Below, piece after piece: positions 1 to 8,948 of a stretch of 64,000 nt of DNA. The DNA lies in assembly GCF_016908315.1 (NCBI RefSeq), contig NZ_JAFBDQ010000013.1, positions 1 to 64,000 of the forward strand, given 5' to 3'. The position numbers and the translations under genes are program-made. The stretch is from Halanaerobacter jeridensis. Its GTDB lineage: Bacteria; Bacillota; Halanaerobiia; Halobacteroidales; Halobacteroidaceae. The notes beneath the pieces were generated by a model. That model saw nothing but the letters and a program-made list of their open reading frames with translations. It searched no databases and was not told the origin of the DNA. The number at the start of each line of letters is the position of its first letter. Position 1 is the stretch's first letter.

Positions 1-713
1 TTATTACTTTGTTTATACAATTCTATAACTAAAAAAGGAACAAAATATAAATTATCTTCATTAAATAATTTCCTTTTTAATTTATTATTCAATTTAAAAT
101 TTTCGTGTTTTTTTCTCTTAGTTAAAGCTACCATATCTTGTTTTTTAATTTCTTTATCAGTTTCAAAAACTATATTTTGGTTATTATAATGATACCTTTT
201 CTTGACTTTTTCTTTTTTTAGTTCTTTATTAAAATCAAAATTAGTTAATTCATCAAAATATTTAAAGTTGTTATTAATCAATAAAAATTTAATCAATGAA
301 CTATAATTTTCAAAATCAATATTTATATATATATTCCCTTGAATATATTCATTATCAATTCCTATGAAATTTGATAAACGGTAATAAAAATCTGTATACA
401 TCTCTTTACCATTTAAAAAATCTTTATCTTCATCGATACAATAAACAAATTCATTTACTAAACTATTATAACAACGATACCAGGAAAAAATAATCTCTTT
501 TACATTCGATAAAATAGTAATTCTTTCAACTTTATTTTTTACTTGTTCTTTAGCATGTTCTATATATAAAGGCAACTGACCAATATCAAATTCTGAATCG
601 ATACCATTAAAATTAACTATCCCATATCCTTCATTATCAAATTTATCAATTATTCTATTAAATTCTGTTTCATCTTTTACTTGATACGGAAAAACTAATA
701 AAAGTTTTTTCAT
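1..713 (-). CDS. Unrecognised protein, last visible gene of the flagellin-sugar operon (3' end beyond window)
   Basis: An open frame of 237 codons starts with ATG at 713 and is still open at base 1, so the C-terminus lies outside the window. The start overlaps the stop of the cytidylyltransferase gene in a TAATG arrangement, which implies translational coupling in the same operon. The protein begins MKKLLLVFPYQ, has no signal peptide or clear membrane segment, and becomes very basic near residues 180-215 (many KK, RK and KR pairs). I recognise no family. Position suggests a role in making or transferring the flagellar sugar, for example a transferase, but the sequence alone does not show this. 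Confidence 0.75.
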   Translation of the reverse strand, partial: MKKLLLVFPYQVKDETEFNRIIDKFDNEGYGIVNFNGIDSEFDIGQLPLYIEHAKEQVKNKVERITILSNVKEIIFSWYRCYNSLVNEFVYCIDEDKDFLNGKEMYTDFYYRLSNFIGIDNEYIQGNIYINIDFENYSSLIKFLLINNNFKYFDELTNFDFNKELKKEKVKKRYHYNNQNIVFETDKEIKKQDMVALTKRKKHENFKLNNKLKRKLFNEDNLYFVPFLVIELYKQSN

Positions 714-1477
714 TATTCTATCTCCTCATTTACAGAAAGATTAGTCTTTTTTTGTTCTACATGCTCATTAATTTTTAATAGCTTCGGATTTTGATTCAAC
801 AAATCAATCACTTGTTCTAAATTAATTGGCTCATCTTCAATTCTAGTAATTATTTCTTTAATTAATTTAAAATCATCTTTTTCGTCTACAGTTATTCTAA
901 TATCTGGTCTTCTAAATTCACCTTCAGCTTCATAACTCATTATATTAAATTTATCGCGATGAGTAGTCTGAATATAGGGAACTACGTGTTCTCTTTCTGG
1001 CTGCTTATCAGCATTTTTATAAGCTTCTTCTAAAGCAGAAAATTTAAATACAGTAGTGTCTACTCCCCGAGGAAAAGTTCTTTTCAAATTATTAGCAACA
1101 AAATCTGCTTTTGGATTATCTAAAAAAGTTTCAATTACTTTATCTGTAATCTGATAATCAATCAAAGGACAATCACCTGTAACCCTCACTATTATATCAG
1201 CATCATATTCTTTAGCAGCATGATAATAACGACTTAATACATCTTCTTCACTACCTCTAAATAAATTAATCCCAAATTCAGTAGCAAACTCTTCTATAGC
1301 ATCATCTTGGTCTAAAACTGAAGTAGCTAGCACAATCTGATCTATATATTTAGAATGTACTAGATTCTCTAATGTATATTGAATCATTGGTTTCCCTTTT
1401 ATTTCTTTCAATACTTTACCAGGCAGTCTTGTAGATCCCATCCGAGCTTGAATAATACAAACTATTTTTGGACTCAT
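713..1477 (-). CDS. SpsF/PseF-type cytidylyltransferase for a nonulosonic acid
   Basis: 254 residues. The N-terminus IVCIIQARMGSTRLPGKVL (about residues 5-23) is the nucleotide-binding signature of the SpsF / acylneuraminate cytidylyltransferase family, followed by RVTGDCPLID (about 97-106), the usual acidic metal-binding segment. Known members activate sugars such as pseudaminic or legionaminic acid as CMP-sugars, or act in spore-coat polysaccharide synthesis. Here it follows a NeuB-type synthase, a GNAT enzyme and a sulfotransferase in one minus-strand operon, so CMP activation of the synthase product is the likely job. Family assignment is strong; the exact sugar is inferred. The downstream gene starts within its stop codon. 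Confidence 0.85.
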   Translation of the reverse strand: MSPKIVCIIQARMGSTRLPGKVLKEIKGKPMIQYTLENLVHSKYIDQIVLATSVLDQDDAIEEFATEFGINLFRGSEEDVLSRYYHAAKEYDADIIVRVTGDCPLIDYQITDKVIETFLDNPKADFVANNLKRTFPRGVDTTVFKFSALEEAYKNADKQPEREHVVPYIQTTHRDKFNIMSYEAEGEFRRPDIRITVDEKDDFKLIKEIITRIEDEPINLEQVIDLLNQNPKLLKINEHVEQKKTNLSVNEEIE

Positions 1478-1488
1478 TATTTCACCAC

Positions 1489-2661
1489 CTATTTAAATTC
1501 TACTTTTTTAATTAGATCTAAAAAATCAGGTATTACAAATAACATTTCTAGAAATTCATCATCTATCTTTTCACTTTCACAATCTTGATAAACATAATAG
1601 CGAAGTAATTCATTTTTAATTGTAGTTAAATTTTGGTTTTCTTCTTTACTTTGAGCTTTAATCCAATCAGTATCTAATTTATCTTCAAATTTAACTTTAG
1701 AAAAAACAGATTCTTTTAAAGAAAGACTAGTTTGGCGCTCATAGCCTAATTTCATCATTTCTAAATGACACAAGTCTTCAATATATTGTAACTTAGCAGC
1801 AGGTAAAATTTCTTTCCATTTATCTTTAAATTTAGCTGTGATCTTATTTGTAGTAGAATAAGCGGAATTATCAGTCCAAGAATCACCTTTTCCATCACGA
1901 TAAAAATTAGGATTAATCATCTTTTCCTCATAATCTATATTAATAAAATCACAGATATCTTTCATAGTTTCTTCTGGTTTAGAAGTCAAATTTTCATACT
2001 TAACTAACTTGAAATTATCACTATTATGATAAGAATTATATAATGCATAAGCAAAAGATTTCCTCCAATGCTTAATCATAAATAATAGCGGATAATTATG
2101 AGTCAATTGAGTAGTTTTAGTTCGCGAAGCCATTACTGCTCTAGGATCTCGAATAATCTGAACCACTTTCATTTTAGGAAAAGTATTTAATAGTGGTGTT
2201 ACAAATTCTTCTACCCAAGTCTGTTTAAACCCTAGCATATTAGTATCTTGATCACCATAAGCTTTATCTACAACTTTCATCATTTCAGAAAATAATTCTT
2301 TATAAGTACTAGCTTCTATTTTTCTTACATAAGGAATTACTAACGGGGAATTAGGTTCAGCAAAATCTATGATTTTTTCTTTTATCTTTTGTAAATCTTG
2401 ATTTTTTATCTCATGATTTAAAGCAGTATTGCTAATTTTATGTTTAGGCTCCAAATTAGAATCAAAAAAATGATCGTTTAAAGCCTTATCATCATCAAAA
2501 CAATCTATATAATCCTTATAAATTTCATTTCTAAACTCCCTAAAAAAAGCAAAATAAGGGTCAGTCGGAACAGCAAGCTGAGAATGTGCATCAATAGCCC
2601 TAGAAATCAATGTAGTCCCTGAGCGCACCATTCCCGAAACAAATATATAATCTTTACTCAT
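1489..2661 (-). CDS. PAPS-dependent sulfotransferase
   Basis: 390 residues. FVSGMVRSGTTLISRAI (about residues 8-24) is the 5'-phosphosulfate loop of sulfotransferases, and VVQIIRDPRAVMASR (about 167-181) is the 3'-phosphate-binding motif with the conserved RDPR. Together they place it in the Sulfotransfer_3-like family, which moves sulfate from PAPS to a hydroxyl or amine. No signal peptide is visible, so it should act in the cytoplasm. It lies between the GNAT acetyltransferase and the cytidylyltransferase of the flagellin-sugar operon, 11 bases from the latter. I infer sulfation of the sugar or of the glycosylated flagellin; a different acceptor cannot be excluded. Confidence 0.85.
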   Translation of the reverse strand: MSKDYIFVSGMVRSGTTLISRAIDAHSQLAVPTDPYFAFFREFRNEIYKDYIDCFDDDKALNDHFFDSNLEPKHKISNTALNHEIKNQDLQKIKEKIIDFAEPNSPLVIPYVRKIEASTYKELFSEMMKVVDKAYGDQDTNMLGFKQTWVEEFVTPLLNTFPKMKVVQIIRDPRAVMASRTKTTQLTHNYPLLFMIKHWRKSFAYALYNSYHNSDNFKLVKYENLTSKPEETMKDICDFINIDYEEKMINPNFYRDGKGDSWTDNSAYSTTNKITAKFKDKWKEILPAAKLQYIEDLCHLEMMKLGYERQTSLSLKESVFSKVKFEDKLDTDWIKAQSKEENQNLTTIKNELLRYYVYQDCESEKIDDEFLEMLFVIPDFLDLIKKVEFK

Positions 2662-2720
2662 TTATATTCCCTCCATAATCTTTTAATAAATAAATTACAA
2701 TCTATAAAGTAATCAAATAA

Positions 2721-3245
2721 TTAAAATTCTGTTTCCAAAATAGATAACATTAAAGAATCCCACCATTGACCATCATAATAATTATTATCACGTAAAGCCC
2801 CATCCTGTTGAAAGCCTATATCAAAATATAATTCTTTCTTTTTATGATCATATTCATATATTTCTGTCCAAACCTTATGCAAATCTAAATTATTAAATCC
2901 ATAATTTAATAGCAAATCGCATGTTTCTCTAGCATAACCTTGCTTATCAATATATAGATCATCATAACCTATATATAAAGATAAATCAGCATTACGATTA
3001 ACCCAATCAATATAAGTTAACCCACAACAGCCAATAAGTGACTCAGTATCTAATTTTATTATGGCAAACATGATAATAGAATCATCATCATTAATCATAC
3101 TAAACCATTCATTTTGCATAGTCGAATTAATTTCTCTGTATTCTCTAAAATATTTTCTGAATTCAGGCTTGTTTCTCCAGTACATCAACTTAGGTAAATC
3201 ATTTTTTTCAATTGCTCGTAGACCTACCTTAGACCCTTTAATCAT
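2721..3245 (-). CDS. GNAT N-acetyltransferase, RimJ/RimL or PseH type
   Basis: About 174 residues of the GNAT fold. The N-terminus KVGLRAIEKNDLPKLMYWRN is the family opening; acetyl-CoA-binding positions follow around SLIGCCGLTYIDW and the YARETCDLLLNYGF segment. Such enzymes in nonulosonate clusters acetylate the 4-amino group of the UDP-sugar (PseH). I prefer the ATG at 3245, which overlaps the NeuB stop by 8 bases and has GGAG 11 bases upstream; a GTG 12 bases earlier is the alternative. Overlap with the synthase gene implies coupling. The substrate is inferred from context. No PseC-type aminotransferase is visible in the window to supply an amine at C4. Confidence 0.8.
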   Translation of the reverse strand: MIKGSKVGLRAIEKNDLPKLMYWRNKPEFRKYFREYREINSTMQNEWFSMINDDDSIIMFAIIKLDTESLIGCCGLTYIDWVNRNADLSLYIGYDDLYIDKQGYARETCDLLLNYGFNNLDLHKVWTEIYEYDHKKKELYFDIGFQQDGALRDNNYYDGQWWDSLMLSILETEF

Positions 3246-4317
3246 TGTCAAGATCACTCCATCTTACTAAATCATCTTCACTAACAGATTTATTAAGTTT
3301 TTGACCGACTACATCATCAATTTTATAAGGAGGAATTCCTTCTTCAGGAATAGGTCGTAATGGAAACAGATCTTCTTTTTTAATAACAGCACCGCTTTCT
3401 AGATTATTAGAATATCTAAGAGCTCTGCGTTGAACGATTACACTTTCTTTTTCATTATCCTCTATTTTCTTATTTCCATCACCAAGAGATTTATAAAGTT
3501 CTGTTGCTCTTTTTACCATTTCTGACCAACTGTCAGGAGTCATAGCAAATTTATGGTCTGGCCCTGTTCGATTATTATCATCAGTAAAGTGTTTTTCTAT
3601 TACTCTTGCCCCCAAAGCAACTGCTCCCAATACTGCTGAAAAACCTTTAGTATGATCTGATAATCCTAAAATAGTATTAGGATATTTTTGAGCATACTTT
3701 TTTAATACATTCAAATTTATATAGTTAAAGTTCTTTGCATCAACCGTATAATTGGTATTACACTGCATTAAAACAATCTCATCAGTATGTTTTTTTATAG
3801 TTGTCATAGCACGCTCTACATCCTCCATCTCAGATGCACCTGTAGAAATTATAACTGGTTTGCCTTTTTGTGCTATATAATCAATAATATCCGTCCAAGT
3901 AATATCCCCCGAACCAATTTTATACGCATTTAAATAGTCTTCTACCTGGTCTACAGATTTAAAATCATAGGGACTAGTTAAATATTCTATGCCCACTTCA
4001 TCACATTTTTCTTTTAATTTTTCTGTCCAATTATAAGGTACACTAGCTTCTTGGTATACTTCATAAACAGACTGCCCCCACGAAGACTGATGTGATAATT
4101 TGCCATTTAAAGAATTAAATCCTTTTTCACTTACGATTCTTTCAGCTTTGAAATTTTGAAATTTAGCAGCATCTGCTCCTGCTTCTTTAGCTAATTCAAT
4201 TAACTTAAATGCTCTCTCTAATTCACCATCATGATTAGAAGCAATATCAGCAATAAAATATAATGGTTTCCCTTCACCAATAATTTTATCACCAATTTTA
4301 ATTTCTGATTTGTTCAT
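3238..4317 (-). CDS. N-acetylneuraminate synthase family (NeuB/PseI/LegI) with SAF domain
   Basis: 359 residues, typical family length. These enzymes condense phosphoenolpyruvate with a six-carbon amino sugar to make a nine-carbon nonulosonic acid. The barrel is marked by FIADIASNHDGELERAF (about 20-36), KIGSGDITW, ISTGAS, MQCNTNY (the MHC.S.Y position of other members), GLSDHT and GARVIEKHFTDD. A C-terminal antifreeze-like SAF domain (from about residue 295: RRALRYSNNLESGAVI, with RPIPEEGIPP) completes it. It sits 5 bases downstream of the reductase gene and overlaps the GNAT gene. Whether the product is pseudaminic-, legionaminic- or another nonulosonic acid cannot be read from sequence. 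Confidence 0.93.
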   Translation of the reverse strand: MNKSEIKIGDKIIGEGKPLYFIADIASNHDGELERAFKLIELAKEAGADAAKFQNFKAERIVSEKGFNSLNGKLSHQSSWGQSVYEVYQEASVPYNWTEKLKEKCDEVGIEYLTSPYDFKSVDQVEDYLNAYKIGSGDITWTDIIDYIAQKGKPVIISTGASEMEDVERAMTTIKKHTDEIVLMQCNTNYTVDAKNFNYINLNVLKKYAQKYPNTILGLSDHTKGFSAVLGAVALGARVIEKHFTDDNNRTGPDHKFAMTPDSWSEMVKRATELYKSLGDGNKKIEDNEKESVIVQRRALRYSNNLESGAVIKKEDLFPLRPIPEEGIPPYKIDDVVGQKLNKSVSEDDLVRWSDLDND

Positions 4318-4322
4318 TTTTA

Positions 4323-5240
4323 TTAGTCCTCCTTGCGATAATTTTTTAAATCATCTCTTAATTCTTTTAATCCCAAATCTAAATTAATATCTTCTTCGAC
4401 ATCCAAAGTTTGCTTTAATTTATCAATATTCAAAGTAGTATTTTTAGGTCGCTTCAAATTTGTATACAATCTTTCTATAGAAGAAGGCTCTATTAAATCT
4501 GAATTATAATCAAATAACTGGGCCAACTTTACTAAAAATTCATATTTGCTTATAAATTGGTCACTAGCAATATTAATTCGACCTTTATAATTGGTATTTT
4601 CAACTAGTTTCATTATTATTCTAGCTAATTGTTTAGTATAAACTGGATTAAAATAAGTATCTGTAAAACCATATATCGTTTCTTGGTTTTTCAAACTATC
4701 TAATCCCCATTCCACTAATGAAGAGCCCCAAGGAATATGAAATCCTACAATATTAGTTCTTGCTATAATCGCATTTTTATTTTGCTGTAAAATCTTTTTT
4801 TCTCCAGCCAACTTACTTTTAGCATAATTATTTAGAGGATTCTCTCTAGCAGCTTCATCGTAATTGCCCTTATCACCATCAAATATTGAATCAGTCGAAA
4901 TATGTACTAATTTAGTTTTAGAAGGTTGATAAGAAGCTAATATTTTAGGAACATCAGCATTTATTTTAAATGCTGCTTTTTTATTATTTTCACACTCTTT
5001 AATATTAACATTGGCTGCACTATTTATTATTAAGTCAGGATTAATATTAGCTAAAACTGTTTCTAAATCTTGAAAATTAGTTAAGTCTAATGATATTAAT
5101 TTTAATCCCTCTAAATAATTTGGCTTATCTCTAGCAATACCATAGATTTCATAATCAAAATTTTTTTTAATTATTCTAGCAATATCTTTACCTAACATCC
5201 CACTAATGCCTGTTATTAAAACTTTTTTATTAGATTGCAT
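4323..5240 (-). CDS. RmlD-type NAD(P)-dependent sugar reductase (SDR family)
   Basis: 305 residues of the extended short-chain dehydrogenase fold. GISGMLG (about 11-17) is the Gly-rich dinucleotide loop, STDSIFDG (about 115-122) holds the catalytic Ser/Thr region, and YAKSK (about 138-142) is the YxxxK pair. The closest family is dTDP-4-dehydrorhamnose reductase, which reduces a 4-keto group on a nucleotide sugar. Between a 4,6-dehydratase and a NeuB-type synthase it could reduce the 4-keto dehydratase product to a hydroxyl, where pseudaminate pathways would aminate it. That would give a 7-hydroxy, 9-deoxy nonulosonate. The fold is secure; the substrate is inference. Confidence 0.85.
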   Translation of the reverse strand: MQSNKKVLITGISGMLGKDIARIIKKNFDYEIYGIARDKPNYLEGLKLISLDLTNFQDLETVLANINPDLIINSAANVNIKECENNKKAAFKINADVPKILASYQPSKTKLVHISTDSIFDGDKGNYDEAARENPLNNYAKSKLAGEKKILQQNKNAIIARTNIVGFHIPWGSSLVEWGLDSLKNQETIYGFTDTYFNPVYTKQLARIIMKLVENTNYKGRINIASDQFISKYEFLVKLAQLFDYNSDLIEPSSIERLYTNLKRPKNTTLNIDKLKQTLDVEEDINLDLGLKELRDDLKNYRKED

Positions 5241-5256
5241 TATTCAGCCCTCCTTT

Positions 5257-6537
5257 TTATTTATCACTTGGAGGGTTTAATAATCCAGAATTAATCAGCT
5301 TATCTAGTGCCTCATCTAATTCATTAGCAACTACTCCAAGTTTATTGGCTATATCAATAATATCATTTTCTCCATCTGCATAAGCCCATAGGTGCATGAT
5401 CTCTTTTACTCTATCTTCATTTTCTTTTTGACTTCCTAAAGTTGGATAGAGACCATATTTATCTAGTTTTGGCTCACAAAATTTATGATCAGTGGTATAA
5501 GTATCATTTAATTCCATTGTTTCAATAACATCTAAATAAGTCTTTATTGATTCTTTTAAAGCACTTTCAGAAATGAAATCTTTATTATCTAATGAGGTAT
5601 GATATTCATCATAAGTACCATACATTGAACGCATTAAACTTCCTACTGGAAGATTAAAACCTAAACTACAATATTGTCGCTCATCACTACCAGTTGGAAA
5701 CCAGTCTAAAACTTCATAATCTCTATTTGAATTTTCTAAAACATTTAATACAGCTCTATCAGCTAAGGTATCCCCTCTTCTACTCTTTTTATAGGTGAAA
5801 GGTGCATCATCTCCAATACAAGTTATAACATAACCAGCTACCAATTTTTCTTTCAATTGCTCACCATTTTTGCTCAAATAGGCTATAGATCCTATGGTTT
5901 CAGGTAAATATAAAAATCTATAATTATACTTTAAATCTTCTTTCTCTAGCAAATATTTATAAAGATAAGTTTGCACAATTGGCCCTGACAGTTCATTATT
6001 AGCCATAGAGGGATGACAAATATATGTTGAAAGTAATATTTCTTTATCAGATGTCCCTTCAATATAACCCTCACCAATCGTTAAATATCCATCTTCTAAC
6101 GTTGAATCAATGGACACTTCATATTGATCATCTTCAAATTCTTCTAACCTATTATGTTCTACACAAAACCCCCATCTTTCTTCATAATAAGAGGTTAGAT
6201 AAGGAATTGCATCAGGCATTTCTGGATTAGTATAAATATGGCCCATTAATTCTTCTTTAGATAAATTTTTATGAACAGGAGTACTATACCCTAACACATG
6301 TAAATTGCTTTCATTAAAATCTACTATTTTTTCTCCTTGACTATTTTTTATATATGCATCGTTTATATTCCATTCTTTTGGAATAGTCCAATCAAAACAT
6401 CCCATCCCCGTCGGATATTCTTTCTGTTTAATAGGAGCAATCTCATCTAAAATATCCAAAGTTTTTCTTACTCCATCCCCAGTAATACTTCGACAAATTG
6501 GAAATAACCTATCTAGCAAATTCATAATCTTACTCAT
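5257..6537 (-). CDS. DUF4910/DUF2172 aminopeptidase-like protein with C-terminal winged helix
   Basis: 426 residues. The N-terminus LLDRLFPICRSITGDGVRKT and the later CHPSMANNELSGP, PETIGS, GSDERQY and EYHTSLDNKD segments match a family of zinc-aminopeptidase-like proteins (M28-like fold). The His in CHP, the Glu in PET, the Asp in GSDE and the His in YHT are probable metal or catalytic positions. A C-terminal helical segment (about 365-426) looks like the winged-helix module described for the family. The family is frequent in polysaccharide and sialic-acid-like clusters, but its reaction is unknown to me. Deacylation or amide hydrolysis on a sugar intermediate is one possibility. Confidence 0.8.
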   Translation of the reverse strand: MSKIMNLLDRLFPICRSITGDGVRKTLDILDEIAPIKQKEYPTGMGCFDWTIPKEWNINDAYIKNSQGEKIVDFNESNLHVLGYSTPVHKNLSKEELMGHIYTNPEMPDAIPYLTSYYEERWGFCVEHNRLEEFEDDQYEVSIDSTLEDGYLTIGEGYIEGTSDKEILLSTYICHPSMANNELSGPIVQTYLYKYLLEKEDLKYNYRFLYLPETIGSIAYLSKNGEQLKEKLVAGYVITCIGDDAPFTYKKSRRGDTLADRAVLNVLENSNRDYEVLDWFPTGSDERQYCSLGFNLPVGSLMRSMYGTYDEYHTSLDNKDFISESALKESIKTYLDVIETMELNDTYTTDHKFCEPKLDKYGLYPTLGSQKENEDRVKEIMHLWAYADGENDIIDIANKLGVVANELDEALDKLINSGLLNPPSDK

Positions 6538-6563
6538 GTTTTAAATAATCCTCCCAAACTATA

Positions 6564-7535
6564 CTATAATTTTTTTATTCGATTACGCATTTCTTCTATA
6601 TCAAGCCATTGACTATTATTATCACTACTATATTTAAACCCTTCTTCTAATTCATTTCCACTTGCATTATTATCATCATTCCACCATTCAAAATCAGGTT
6701 CAATTACATAATGACTTTCAAATTCAATAGTATGTCGGGCATCTGATTTACTAATTAAGACCTCATGCAATTTTTCTCCTGGTCTAATTCCAATAGTTTC
6801 CTGCTCAGCTTCAGGAGCAATAGCTTTAGCTAAATCAGTAATTTTCATGCTAGGAATTTTAGGAACAAATATCTCTCCTCCTTGCATCTCATCCAAGGTT
6901 AAAAGTACCATTTCCACTGCTTCTTCTAAAGTAATCCAAAACCTTGTCATTCTAGGATCAGTTATTGTAATTTTCCCTTCTTTCTTTTGGTCTTGAAATA
7001 ATGGGATTACACTACCCCTACTGCCCATTACATTCCCATATCTAACTACTGAAAACTTTGTCTTCTTACCCCCAGCATAAGCATTACCAGCAGTAAATAA
7101 TTTATCTGAACATAATTTCGTAGCCCCATATAAATTAATTGGGTTAGCAGCTTTATCAGTACTTAACGCAACTACCTTTTCTACATTTTGATCAATCGAT
7201 GCATTTATTATATTTTGGGCTCCTAATACATTTGTCTTTACTGCTTCAAATGGATTATATTCACATTCAGGCACTCTTTTTAATGCTGCTGCATGGATTA
7301 CTATATCAACATCATCAAAAGCACGATATAATCTATCTTTATCTCTTACATTACCAATAAAAAATCTTAATTTAGGGTGGCCATTAAATTTTTCTTTCAT
7401 TTGAGCTTGCTTCAATTCTCCCCGGCTGAAAACAATCACTTTTTGAGGATTACATTTATTCAAAATCAAACGAGTGAATTTCTTTCCAAACGAACCAGTC
7501 CCGCCTGTGATTAAAATAGTTTTATTATCTAACAT
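6564..7535 (-). CDS. pseB: UDP-N-acetylglucosamine 4,6-dehydratase, PseB type
   Basis: 323 residues, an extended SDR. GGTGSFG (about 11-17) is the NAD(P) loop, AAALKRVPECEYNP and STDKAANPINLYGATK (about 122-137) are near-diagnostic of PseB, with the modified active site and YxxxK. PseB removes water from UDP-GlcNAc with C5 inversion to give UDP-4-keto-6-deoxy-L-AltNAc, the first step to pseudaminic acid. It is the first gene of the sugar operon, 23 bases after the preceding chaperone-like gene, so it probably shares the flagellar transcript. Family call is strong; the final sugar is uncertain because the usual next enzyme, the PseC aminotransferase, is not seen. Confidence 0.92.
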   Translation of the reverse strand: MLDNKTILITGGTGSFGKKFTRLILNKCNPQKVIVFSRGELKQAQMKEKFNGHPKLRFFIGNVRDKDRLYRAFDDVDIVIHAAALKRVPECEYNPFEAVKTNVLGAQNIINASIDQNVEKVVALSTDKAANPINLYGATKLCSDKLFTAGNAYAGGKKTKFSVVRYGNVMGSRGSVIPLFQDQKKEGKITITDPRMTRFWITLEEAVEMVLLTLDEMQGGEIFVPKIPSMKITDLAKAIAPEAEQETIGIRPGEKLHEVLISKSDARHTIEFESHYVIEPDFEWWNDDNNASGNELEEGFKYSSDNNSQWLDIEEMRNRIKKL

Positions 7536-7558
7536 AGCTATATCTCCTTTTAAATGAT

Positions 7559-8065
7559 TTATCCCTTATTATCAAAGAATTTTCCTTCTCTATTATTATT
7601 CTTAATATTATAAGAATTATAAACTTTTTTTCCTTGCTTTAATTTATTCAATTCTTGTTGCAACTTATCTTTTTTCTCTTGTAATAGCTCCTGATTATCT
7701 TTATCTAATTTTTGCAACTTAGCAATTAATTCTACAATTTCATCTCTCAATTGTTTCATTTCTGACTTATAAGGAATATCCTCTTTTAATAAATTATGAA
7801 TAAATTCTTCATTATTAACTAAATCAAATTCATCAGATAATTTTTTGCGTAAAGTATTAATCTTTTTCTGGATTTGTTCTATTTTAGTAATGATTTTCTG
7901 CTTTTGATCGGTGATTTCTTCTAAATTAATATAATCTTCATCAACAATTCTTTCATTTTGTTTTTGAGTTAAATTTAATAGCCTTTTATAATTATCATAG
8001 CAACTATTATATCGATCTAATAAATTAGATATCTCTTCTTCTAAGTTCAATTTATCCTTCAACAC
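7559..8065 (-). CDS. Coiled-coil flagellar chaperone-like protein (FlgN/FliT-like)
   Basis: 168 residues, almost wholly helical, with heptads rich in Leu, Ile and Lys throughout residues 5-140, then a short tail ending KFFDNKG. Size, coiled-coil character and tail fit FlgN/FliT-type export chaperones, whose sequences are poorly conserved. It overlaps the 3' end of fliS by 14 bases, and fliT follows fliS in B. subtilis, so a FliT role (chaperone for the cap protein FliD) is the best guess. A dedicated FlgN is also present at 23.4 kb beside FlgK and FlgL. Function rests on context and shape, not on a clear motif. Confidence 0.6.
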   Translation of the reverse strand: MLKDKLNLEEEISNLLDRYNSCYDNYKRLLNLTQKQNERIVDEDYINLEEITDQKQKIITKIEQIQKKINTLRKKLSDEFDLVNNEEFIHNLLKEDIPYKSEMKQLRDEIVELIAKLQKLDKDNQELLQEKKDKLQQELNKLKQGKKVYNSYNIKNNNREGKFFDNKG

Positions 8066-8468
8066 TAATTCCTTGGCCCCTTTCTTGTTTCTGTTTCTTT
8101 AATTTATTTGCTGCCTGCTGCCAAGTTTCTCGCAATTCTTTTAACATATCTAGTACTTCTTCAATTGGTTCTACATCATTTTCCACATTTGCCTCAATTA
8201 AACGCTGATTCATATAATCATACAAAGCATCAAGATTAGCTGTTAATTCAGGATCTTGGTCATGATCTAAAGTAGCTTGAAATTCAGATAGAATAGCTTG
8301 AACTCTATTTAAAGCATTGTTTTTTAATTCATAATTTTCTTCTTTGATTCCTTTAATAGCTTGTTTAGTAAATTTAATTGCTCCATTATATAGCATTAAT
8401 AACAATTTTTCTTGACTAGCTGTTTCAATTTGAGTATTTTTATATTGTTGATATGAATTATTAACCAT
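8052..8468 (-). CDS. fliS: Flagellin export chaperone FliS
   Basis: 138 residues, usual FliS length. NSYQQYKNTQIETASQEKLL (about residues 3-22) is the family hallmark, followed by MLYNGAIKF and a four-helix bundle. FliS binds the C-terminus of flagellin in the cytoplasm and prevents early polymerisation before export; in B. subtilis it also affects FliW-CsrA homeostasis. Here it must serve up to five flagellins. The 3' end overlaps the FliT-like gene, so the two are probably made together. Confidence 0.95.
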   Translation of the reverse strand: MVNNSYQQYKNTQIETASQEKLLLMLYNGAIKFTKQAIKGIKEENYELKNNALNRVQAILSEFQATLDHDQDPELTANLDALYDYMNQRLIEANVENDVEPIEEVLDMLKELRETWQQAANKLKKQKQERGQGISVEG

Positions 8469-8494
8469 TATATATCCCTCCTATTTGCTAAAAT

Positions 8495-8917
8495 CTAATT
8501 GTTGTTATTTAAATATTCTAAAAGAAAATTAAAAACTTTTTTATATTCTTTAATATGAATCTCTAATTCATAATTGATTAAATCAGAAATTCTTAAATAA
8601 TCTTTATCCTCTATAGCAGTTATTAATTTATTAGATAAAAAGTCATTTAGGTGATTAATATAATTATCTAATTTTTCCCCTTGATATTCTAATTGACTAT
8701 AGTCTAAATCTAAAATGCCTTCTATACTATATAACAAATTGTTTAGGGTTTCTATTCCATCAATTAAATTCTCGAATTCCTGCCAAGCAGTTTCATAATC
8801 TTCGCTATCTAATGCATCAGAAATTATTTCTTTCTTTAATAAAATTTTATCCAAATAATCTACTGCTCCTTTTAATGGATCAAAAATTTCTTCTTTTTCA
8901 ACTTCTATATCTTCCAT
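8495..8917 (-). CDS. Small acidic helical protein of unknown function in the flagellar operon
   Basis: 140 residues, strongly acidic and predicted almost all helix, with repeated Leu/Ile spacing and many Asp/Glu. It has no Cys, signal peptide or membrane segment. It lies between maf and fliS, 26 bases before fliS, in the same operon. I do not recognise a family. Size and helicity would fit another chaperone or an adaptor for flagellin export or glycosylation, but no motif shows it. Confidence 0.6.
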   Translation of the reverse strand: MEDIEVEKEEIFDPLKGAVDYLDKILLKKEIISDALDSEDYETAWQEFENLIDGIETLNNLLYSIEGILDLDYSQLEYQGEKLDNYINHLNDFLSNKLITAIEDKDYLRISDLINYELEIHIKEYKKVFNFLLEYLNNNN

Positions 8918-8948
8918 GACAAGTCAACTCCTCTAAATATGCACTTTA

